11,165 bases of DNA from Clostridium sp. CAG:632 (GTDB lineage Bacteria > Bacillota > Clostridia > Lachnospirales > Lachnospiraceae). Of the stretch, positions 5,366-11,165 are shown piece by piece (position 1 is the stretch's first letter; the number at the start of each line of letters is the position of its first letter). The position numbers and the translations under genes were made by a program. The DNA lies in assembly GCA_000431515.1 (NCBI GenBank), contig HF991345.1:73889-85053 (forward strand). The letters run 5' to 3'. A model generated the notes under the pieces. The model searched no databases, was not told the origin of the DNA, and worked only from the letters and a program-made list of their open reading frames with translations.

Positions 5366-8165
5366 GAAGATGCCGGGATCGGCAGTAGCAAAGAAAATAA
5401 TAAAAATCATTAATCTGGGAATTGTTCTGGTATGCAGCCTTCTGGCAATGGTTTTTTTTGTCTATATGGGCAGCATGTTCGGATATAAAGATCTGGATTG
5501 CGAGAGTTATCTGGAAACCCGGCGGTTTGCAGACTCTCTATGGCAGATTATGTCCCGTATCAGCGGAGAAATTGCATGGACAGAGAATTATGTTGATGAA
5601 GATGAGTCCGAAATTTCGATTTCCGATCTTACGTACGACAGTAATAAGGGAATGGCTCAGGGAGGCGTATATGCAGAGAGCTTGCAGGATCTGGCATTAA
5701 AAGGAGATTATGAATATACCACCGATGATTTCGGTATCTGGAATATTAGCGGAGCGGAAGTTACAGATGCAGATGGTGAGGAGGTTCAATTCAATGATTC
5801 CTGGTATCAGATTGCATTATCTAATTGGGAGATTAAGCAGGCGGATGGTTTTGTACGGATGTCGCATGATGATTATGTCCGTATGTTTATGGCACATGCA
5901 ACCCCGAATGTGGTTGTAGAAGAGTCATCCGGAGATGCTGTGGCGGACGAAGAAGCTTCCGGAAGTCTTACAGTCAGTATAGAAGCAAAAAATGACGGAG
6001 GAGCAACAGAAGCTGCGGTCTATGGTACGGAAGTGGTAGCGGCGGACCTGGAGCCGTCGGTGACCCGGCAGGGACCGCAGGATGCAGAATTTTCAGATGA
6101 TTGCTATATTGCCTATTACGGGGGGACGAAGTTTGTATATTCCCCGGATGAAGATATGTTCTATTCTTCCGAATATGGCTGGTATCCGATCCCAAATGAA
6201 TTGTATTTCCTGCCGGAGGAGGTCAGTGACAATGAGATGGAGCTGTATTTCAGCCGGTTTACCGGCCTGGGTGATATTCTGCGGCTCCGTATAGGAGGAG
6301 AATATCTGGAATATGTCCGCTCCGTTAAGGATATTAATTTTAATGAGCGGAATCTGGCATACTATGTGCGCCACAACGGAAAAGTCTACAGTAATGTAAC
6401 GTCCAGGGAGAAGGCAACCAGTTGCAGTGCTTATATGACGATACAGAAAACGGCCAGTGATGAGTATGAGGTACAGTTTTCCAATTTTAAAAATACCTAT
6501 ATCAGTAGTACATATGTGACATCTTTGATGCAAAACCTTGACAGCTTGACACCAGATGATAAACTATACATAGGCATTTACACAACCTATCCTTATGAGG
6601 ATACATTCCGTCAGGACAATCAGATATTTTCTGAATACTATTCTTATACATTTCCTGCATTGGTCATTGGAGTTGTCACAGCGATTGCGGCCATATGGTT
6701 ATTCGTTCATATTCTCCGAAGATCCGGTCGGATATCCGGAGACGATACGGCTGTATATCTGACACCGATCGATCGGATTCCGGTTGAGATCCTGTTTATA
6801 GTTGGACTTGCAGAGCTGATTGTTATTTTTGCGGCACTGGAGTCCATGGCTGTGTCCGATTCCCGCAGTATAGCAGAGATCACCAGCCTGGAATATATAA
6901 TGGTGGTTGGCTGTTTTGAGGGATTATATCTGCTTGGGATCACCTGGCTGTTAAGTATTGTCCGGCAGGTAAAAGCAGGATGTCTGTGGCAGCATAGCCT
7001 GATAAGAAGCGGATATATATTCTGCAGAAAGCTGGTACAGACTGTGAGCCGGCAGAAGAATCTGGCAGCAAAGACGGCAGAATGCTTTGCATTCTATCTG
7101 CTGATCAATGGAGTGCTGATTCTGATGCTGATTCTCGGAGTTGATAATTCCGCACCGCTTGCATCCCTGGGTGCATTGCTTCTGATCATTGGATTCAATG
7201 TATATATTCTGATCCTGCAGATCCGGAAGGCGAAGGGGGAGGAGTCGATCAGAGAAGCGACGAAGGCTCTGGCTGAGGGAGATCTGGAGTATGTAGCACC
7301 AAAGATGAAGCGGCTATATACCGAACAGGAGATCATTGACAATATCGATCATCTGAGTGACGGACTTCATAAGGCCATTGAGAAGAGCCTGTATGATGAG
7401 CGGATGAAAACAGAGCTGATTACGAATGTATCGCATGATATCAAGACACCACTGACATCAATCATTAATTATGTGGAACTGATCAAGCGTGAAGAGGTGG
7501 ATAATGAGAAGGTTCAGCATTATCTGGAGGTTCTGGATAAGAAATCACAGCGATTGAAACAGTTGACAGAGGATCTGGTAGAGGTGTCCAGGATATCATC
7601 CGGTAATATTGAGCTGGAACGGGTTCCGATTGATTTCGGCGAACTGCTCCGTCAGGCTATGGGAGAATTTGAAGATAAATTCACAGAGCATGAGCTGAAG
7701 ATGGTAGAGCGGATTCCGGAAGAGGCACATATGATATTTGCAGATGGCAGGAGAACTTTCCGTATTATGGATAATCTGCTGCAGAACATATACAAATATG
7801 CAATGCCCGGCACCAGAGTCTATATAGATCTTACCTGCGAGAATGAAAGAGTCCGCCTGGAGATCAAGAATATCTCTAAAGCACCGCTGAATATCGAAGT
7901 GTCGGAGCTGATGGAACGGTTTGTCCGGGGAGATCAGTCCAGAACGACCGAAGGCAGCGGACTGGGACTTTCTATCGCACGGGATCTGGTCCGGATGCAG
8001 GACGGAGAGTTTCAGATCTATCTGGATGGAGATTTGTTTAAGGTTGTGATAGAGTTTCCTGAATACATAAGCCCGGTAGTGGTGAACATGGAAGAGGCGG
8101 CTGTATCAGAGGAGAACCAAATGCCTGTACTGGAAAAGACAGACTCGCAGAAGGAAGAATCCTAG
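5346..8165 (+). CDS. Membrane sensor histidine kinase with large extracellular domain
   Basis: This 939-residue protein has a helix at about 19-42, a large extracellular region at 43-432, further helices near 434-457, 479-497, 514-538, 582-600 and 604-626, then a HAMP-like linker (627-680). The HisKA domain has phospho-acceptor His697 in NVSHDIKTPLTSIINYVELI. The ATPase domain has N-box MDNLLQNIYKYAMPGTRVY (Asn810, Asn814) and G2 box EGSGLGLSIA (870-875). The G1 box DxGxG is replaced by NISKA (842-846). A polar, Glu-rich tail of about 30 residues follows the ATPase domain. The extracellular part has an acidic, Ala/Ser-rich insert (about 188-245) between aromatic-rich segments and no domain I can name, so the ligand is unknown. 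The start at 5346 overlaps the regulator gene by 20 bases; the ATG at 5352 is an alternative. It should pair with that regulator. Confidence 0.92.
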   Translation: MRMKNVKKMPGSAVAKKIIKIINLGIVLVCSLLAMVFFVYMGSMFGYKDLDCESYLETRRFADSLWQIMSRISGEIAWTENYVDEDESEISISDLTYDSNKGMAQGGVYAESLQDLALKGDYEYTTDDFGIWNISGAEVTDADGEEVQFNDSWYQIALSNWEIKQADGFVRMSHDDYVRMFMAHATPNVVVEESSGDAVADEEASGSLTVSIEAKNDGGATEAAVYGTEVVAADLEPSVTRQGPQDAEFSDDCYIAYYGGTKFVYSPDEDMFYSSEYGWYPIPNELYFLPEEVSDNEMELYFSRFTGLGDILRLRIGGEYLEYVRSVKDINFNERNLAYYVRHNGKVYSNVTSREKATSCSAYMTIQKTASDEYEVQFSNFKNTYISSTYVTSLMQNLDSLTPDDKLYIGIYTTYPYEDTFRQDNQIFSEYYSYTFPALVIGVVTAIAAIWLFVHILRRSGRISGDDTAVYLTPIDRIPVEILFIVGLAELIVIFAALESMAVSDSRSIAEITSLEYIMVVGCFEGLYLLGITWLLSIVRQVKAGCLWQHSLIRSGYIFCRKLVQTVSRQKNLAAKTAECFAFYLLINGVLILMLILGVDNSAPLASLGALLLIIGFNVYILILQIRKAKGEESIREATKALAEGDLEYVAPKMKRLYTEQEIIDNIDHLSDGLHKAIEKSLYDERMKTELITNVSHDIKTPLTSIINYVELIKREEVDNEKVQHYLEVLDKKSQRLKQLTEDLVEVSRISSGNIELERVPIDFGELLRQAMGEFEDKFTEHELKMVERIPEEAHMIFADGRRTFRIMDNLLQNIYKYAMPGTRVYIDLTCENERVRLEIKNISKAPLNIEVSELMERFVRGDQSRTTEGSGLGLSIARDLVRMQDGEFQIYLDGDLFKVVIEFPEYISPVVVNMEEAAVSEENQMPVLEKTDSQKEES

Positions 8166-8186
8166 AGTCCGGTCCAAGGAGGGTAT

Positions 8187-9140
8187 ATGGAAAAAAGAAT
8201 TGCATTGCTGATAGATGCAGAGAATACCAGTGTAAAATATCTGGACAGCATCTTTATGGAGTTAAAGAATTATGGAACGGTTACGTATAAACGTATGTAT
8301 GGGGATTTTACAAGCAAGACCTTGAATGAATGGAACCACAAGGCATTATCTTATGCCGTGGTTCCGATTCAGCAACCACGATATTCTACGGCAAAGAATG
8401 CGGCAGATATTATGCTGGTCATTGATGCCATGGATATCCTGTATGCAAATAATGTAGATATATTCTGTATTGTTTCATCCGACAGTGATTTCACACGGCT
8501 GGTCAATCGTCTGTGTGACGGAGGAATGGAAGTTATCGGCATGGGAAAAAGCGATGCTTCCAAGACCTTAAAGGCTGCCTGTACAATCTATAAGAATCTG
8601 GAAATCATCTATGGAGATTCCGATGAGATCGAAGAGACCGGGCACCGGTCAGCAGAAGGAGTGCATAAGGAAGCAGATATCGAGAAGAATATTGTACCAC
8701 TGGCAACAATTAAAAAGAGCATGATCGAGATTGTGCGGGAGAACGAGAATCAGGGCAATCATACCGGTCTCGGTGGGCTAAAGAGCAGCATCCAAAGACT
8801 GTATAAGGATTTTGATGAGAGAAATTATGGTTACAGCTCTATGACTAAGCTGGTCAAGGAGCTGAAGGATTTTGTTGTGACACAGGAACGCAGTACGGTA
8901 TATGTTTCTCTGAACGGACAGAATCAGAACGAGCGCTCCGTAGAGACCTATATTATTGAAACGGCAAAGAAATCTCCGATCGATCTGGGCAGATTGGGAC
9001 AGTATATTCATTTGAAGTTTCCGGAGTTTGATGTAAAGCGATACGGATATTCACAGCTGGGTACATTTGTACAGAGCATTGACGGCTTGGTGGTGGAATC
9101 CTCCCCTAAAGGCGGTAAGTGTGTGAGATATCTCTATTGA
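8187..9140 (+). CDS. NYN-domain (LabA/DUF88-like) putative ribonuclease with two OST-HTH/LOTUS domains
   Basis: The N-terminal domain (about 1-142) is an NYN/PIN-like nuclease: RIALLIDAEN (Asp10, Asn13), AADIMLVIDAMD (Asp74, Asp80) and VSSDSDFTRLV (Asp99, Asp101) supply the acidic metal-binding residues, followed by GMEVIGMGK and a final KAACTIYKNLE. After a charged linker come two OST-HTH (LOTUS) winged-helix repeats, about 173-242 (LKSSIQRLYKDFDERNYGYS) and 248-316 (LGQYIHLKFPEFDVKRYGYS); the RxYGYS motif occurs in both. NYN domains are predicted or shown to cut RNA, and LOTUS domains bind RNA, so this is probably a soluble RNA-processing enzyme. AAGGAGGG directly precedes the ATG, and only 21 bases separate it from the kinase stop, so it is likely co-transcribed with the two-component system. 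Its target is unknown. Confidence 0.87.
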   Translation: MEKRIALLIDAENTSVKYLDSIFMELKNYGTVTYKRMYGDFTSKTLNEWNHKALSYAVVPIQQPRYSTAKNAADIMLVIDAMDILYANNVDIFCIVSSDSDFTRLVNRLCDGGMEVIGMGKSDASKTLKAACTIYKNLEIIYGDSDEIEETGHRSAEGVHKEADIEKNIVPLATIKKSMIEIVRENENQGNHTGLGGLKSSIQRLYKDFDERNYGYSSMTKLVKELKDFVVTQERSTVYVSLNGQNQNERSVETYIIETAKKSPIDLGRLGQYIHLKFPEFDVKRYGYSQLGTFVQSIDGLVVESSPKGGKCVRYLY

Positions 9141-9165
9141 CGTTCCGGTTATTAACGTGTAGAAT
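9137..9165 (+). promoter_or_regulatory. Sigma-A promoter of the Rrf2-family gene
   Basis: TTGACG (9137-9142), a 17-bp spacer and TAGAAT (9160-9165) each match consensus at 5 of 6 positions. The -35 box contains the TGA stop of the preceding NYN gene. Predicted start is about 9172, giving a leader of about 52 bases. Confidence 0.75.
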
Positions 9166-9174
9166 CATATATGT

Positions 9175-9189
9175 CTAGTTTCCAACTAG
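9175..9189 (+). promoter_or_regulatory. Operator-like palindrome at the Rrf2 gene transcription start
   Basis: CTAGTT-TCC-AACTAG is a perfect 6-bp inverted repeat around a 3-base centre, placed just downstream of the predicted transcription start. That position suits a repressor site, and Rrf2 proteins bind short dyads at their own promoters, so autoregulation is the simplest reading. It has no U-run and is too short to be a terminator. Confidence 0.6.
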
Positions 9190-9223
9190 GAAATAGGAAG
9201 AATAGTAAAGGAGTTTATGATAT

Positions 9224-9658
9224 ATGAAGATTTCTACAAGAGGACGTTATGCGTTGCGCCTGATGATGGACATTGCCATGCATGATAGTGGAGAACCGGT
9301 CAGGATTAAGGACATAGCCAGGCGGCAGGAGGTTTCCGAGAAGTATCTGGAACAGATCATAGCGATACTGAATAAGGCCGGATTTGTACGGAGTATCCGT
9401 GGACCGAAGGGCGGTTATACCCTGAGTAAGAAGCCGGAGGAATATACCGCAGGGATGATCCTGCGGCTGACAGAGGGCAGCCTGGCACCGGTCAGCTGTC
9501 TGGAGCTGGATGTGAATGACTGTCCGCGGCAGGATCAGTGCGCGACACTGGAGCTTTACAAGCGGATCGATGATGCGGTTCATCAGGTAGTGGATAATGT
9601 AACACTGGCAGATCTGGTTGAATGGCAGGCGGCCAAGAGCGATTTCTATTCAATCTGA
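9224..9658 (+). CDS. Rrf2/IscR-family transcriptional regulator with three cysteines
   Basis: This 144-residue protein begins MKISTRGRYALRLMMDIAMH, the hallmark Rrf2 first helix. The helix-turn-helix (about 26-52) is IKDIARRQEVSEKYLEQIIA, and the wing FVRSIRGPKGGYTL is the most conserved Rrf2 stretch. Cys92, Cys100 and Cys106 (C-x7-C-x5-C) lie where IscR and NsrR hold an iron-sulfur cluster, so it probably senses Fe-S status, redox or nitric oxide; cluster type is inference. AAAGGAG (9207-9213) lies 10 bases before the ATG. It has its own promoter with a palindrome at the start site. No isc, suf or nif genes follow; instead a sodium/proline symporter starts 67 bases downstream on the same strand. 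The name iscR is not assigned because the usual partner genes are absent from the window. Confidence 0.9.
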   Translation: MKISTRGRYALRLMMDIAMHDSGEPVRIKDIARRQEVSEKYLEQIIAILNKAGFVRSIRGPKGGYTLSKKPEEYTAGMILRLTEGSLAPVSCLELDVNDCPRQDQCATLELYKRIDDAVHQVVDNVTLADLVEWQAAKSDFYSI

Positions 9659-9725
9659 AATACAATTTAGTCGACAGGCTGATTTATATAAATGGATACA
9701 ATTAAAACGAGAGGAAAGAGAAGAC

Positions 9726-11165
9726 ATGATATCAACAATAAACTTTTGCATCATTGCGACAATCGTAGTATATCTGCTGGCGATGCTCGCAATCGGATTT
9801 ATCTTTAGTAAGAAAAACAGTAACAGTACGGACTTTTACCTGGGTGGCCGGAAGATGGGACCTCTGGTAACTGCCATGAGTGCGGAGGCCAGTGATATGT
9901 CAAGCTGGCTGCTGATGGGCATGCCGGGACTGGCATATTTAAGCGGTATTGCGGATCCGGCATGGACAGCGATCGGACTGGGAATCGGTACCTGGTTAAA
10001 CTGGCTGATCGTAGCGAGAAAGCTTCGCAGATATTCCGCAAACATCAATGCGATCACCGTTCCGGAGTTTTACTCCAAGCGTTACCATGACAAGAGCAAT
10101 GTGTTAAACGGTATTGCAGCACTGGTAATCATTGTATTCTTTATTCCGTATACCGCATCCGGATTTGCAGCCTGCGGTAAGTTATTTAACAGTTTATTCG
10201 GGGTTAATTATACAACAGCCATGATCATATCTGCACTGATCATTGTAGGTTATACCATCATGGGTGGATTTAAGGCAGTCTCAACCACAGACCTGATCCA
10301 GAGTATCGTTATGACGATCGCACTGGTAGTAGTTGTATTCTTTGGAATCTCCAAGGCAGGTGGTATTGATGCAGTGATGGATAATGCGAAGGGATTGGCA
10401 GGTTACCTGACACTGACAGCCAGCTATGATGTAGCATCCGGCACTGCGAATCCATATAGTGCGCTGACGATCATTTCGACACTGGCATGGGGACTGGGTT
10501 ATTTTGGAATGCCGCATATCCTGCTTCGTTTCATGGCAATCGAGGATGAGAAGAAGCTGGTATTATCCAGACGGATTGCAACAATCTGGGTATTCATTGC
10601 TATGGCAATCGCAATTTTTATCGGTGTAGTCGGACTCGGAATGACCAAGGCAGGTGCGCTTGATTTCTTAGAGGGCAGCAGCAGCGAGACGATTATTGTT
10701 AAGATCGCAGGTCTGTTAAGCCAGCATGGTATCTTCCCTGCAATCGTAGCGGGTCTGATCCTGGCAGGCATTCTTGCGGCAACGATGTCAACGGCAGACA
10801 GTCAGATGCTTGCGGCAGCCTCCAGTGTATCTCAGAATATTGTACAGGATTTCTTTAAGGTCAAATTATCCGAAAAAACCAGCCTGCTGGTAGCACGTAT
10901 TACGATCGTTGCGATCAGTGTGATTGCAATCTTCCTGGCAAGAGATCCGAACTCCAGTGTATTCCAGATCGTATCCTTCGCATGGGCAGGCTTTGGCGGT
11001 GCTTTTGGTGCCGTAACCCTGTGCGCATTATTCTGGAAGCGCAGCAACAAATGGGGTGCATTAGCCGGTATGGTCAGTGGCGGTGCGACCGTATTCTTAT
11101 GGAAATATCTGGTACGTCCGTTAGGTGGAGTCTGGAATCTGTACGAACTCCTCCCGGCATTCCTG
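9726..11165 (+). CDS. putP: Sodium/proline symporter, PutP-like (partial, runs off the end)
   Basis: An open frame of 480 codons runs from the ATG at 9726 to the last base with no stop; PutP is about 500 residues, so only the final 20 or so are missing. It is a sodium:solute symporter (SSS) with about 12 hydrophobic helices. AEASDMSSWLLMGMPGLAYL matches the PutP sodium-binding region (Asp57 corresponds to E. coli Asp55), GYTIMGGFKAVSTTDLIQS is an SSS family mark, and AATMSTADSQML holds Ser355-Thr356 at the place of E. coli Ser340-Thr341, which also bind sodium. It likely imports proline for nutrition or osmoprotection; a related solute cannot be excluded. The ribosome site is modest (GAGAGG, about 12 bases upstream). 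No clear promoter or terminator was found in the 67-base gap after the Rrf2 gene, so the two may share a transcript. Confidence 0.9.
   Translation, partial: MISTINFCIIATIVVYLLAMLAIGFIFSKKNSNSTDFYLGGRKMGPLVTAMSAEASDMSSWLLMGMPGLAYLSGIADPAWTAIGLGIGTWLNWLIVARKLRRYSANINAITVPEFYSKRYHDKSNVLNGIAALVIIVFFIPYTASGFAACGKLFNSLFGVNYTTAMIISALIIVGYTIMGGFKAVSTTDLIQSIVMTIALVVVVFFGISKAGGIDAVMDNAKGLAGYLTLTASYDVASGTANPYSALTIISTLAWGLGYFGMPHILLRFMAIEDEKKLVLSRRIATIWVFIAMAIAIFIGVVGLGMTKAGALDFLEGSSSETIIVKIAGLLSQHGIFPAIVAGLILAGILAATMSTADSQMLAAASSVSQNIVQDFFKVKLSEKTSLLVARITIVAISVIAIFLARDPNSSVFQIVSFAWAGFGGAFGAVTLCALFWKRSNKWGALAGMVSGGATVFLWKYLVRPLGGVWNLYELLPAFL

Noticed and set aside
5966..6195. Long reverse-strand open frames within the kinase gene
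   Set aside because: Shadows of the kinase: odd composition, no ribosome sites, and the plus strand shows clear protein conservation patterns.
6765..6776. 12-bp perfect palindrome CCGATCGATCGG
   Set aside because: Inside kinase coding sequence (encoding part of TPIDRIPVE), single copy, best explained by codon choice.
9217..9285. Short 22-codon frame starting at an ATG just before the Rrf2 start
   Set aside because: Only 3 bases from the ribosome site and out of frame with Rrf2; spacing favours the ATG at 9224. No sign of a real leader peptide.

Overview
The window looks like chromosomal DNA of a sporulation-lineage Clostridia, most likely Lachnospiraceae. Supporting signs are strong AGGAGG-type ribosome binding sites throughout, a cotJ spore-coat cluster, an AI-2E family transporter with a lineage-typical C-terminus, and a six-TM sensor kinase of a type familiar from that family. 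Genus cannot be fixed from the sequence. No tRNA, rRNA, CRISPR array, insertion sequence or phage gene was seen.

Layout. Positions 1-226 (+) are the 3' end of an AI-2E family transporter with a very acidic tail. Positions 257-882 (-) are a cotJ operon: intact cotJA and cotJB, then a cotJC that keeps only about its first 35 codons before running into unrelated sequence next to the transporter. A promoter with mother-cell sigma features lies upstream of cotJA, directly after the terminator of the next minus-strand gene. Positions 963-1583 (-) encode a histidine phosphatase with a perfect consensus sigma-A promoter, divergent from a Nudix hydrolase (1766-2353, +). Then, all on the + strand: a MATE efflux transporter (2469-3830) overlapping by 14 bases an unrecognised protein with cysteine-peptidase-like motifs (3817-4569); a response regulator, a 939-residue histidine kinase and an NYN-domain putative RNase with two OST-HTH/LOTUS domains (4658-9140), which look like one operon; an Rrf2/IscR-like regulator with three cysteines and a clean operator-like palindrome at its promoter (9137-9658); and a sodium/proline symporter of the PutP type that runs off the window end (9726-11165).

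How the genes may work together. The kinase and regulator form a complete two-component system for an extracellular signal; the co-directional NYN-LOTUS gene suggests, by inference only, a link to RNA processing. The MATE and peptidase-like pair are translationally overlapped and probably functionally tied. The Rrf2 protein probably autoregulates and could also control the symporter 67 bases downstream. Most of the window is ordinary housekeeping or regulatory content. The points most worth checking are the truncated cotJC, the MATE-linked peptidase-like protein, the NYN-LOTUS gene in a two-component operon, and the Rrf2 operator.
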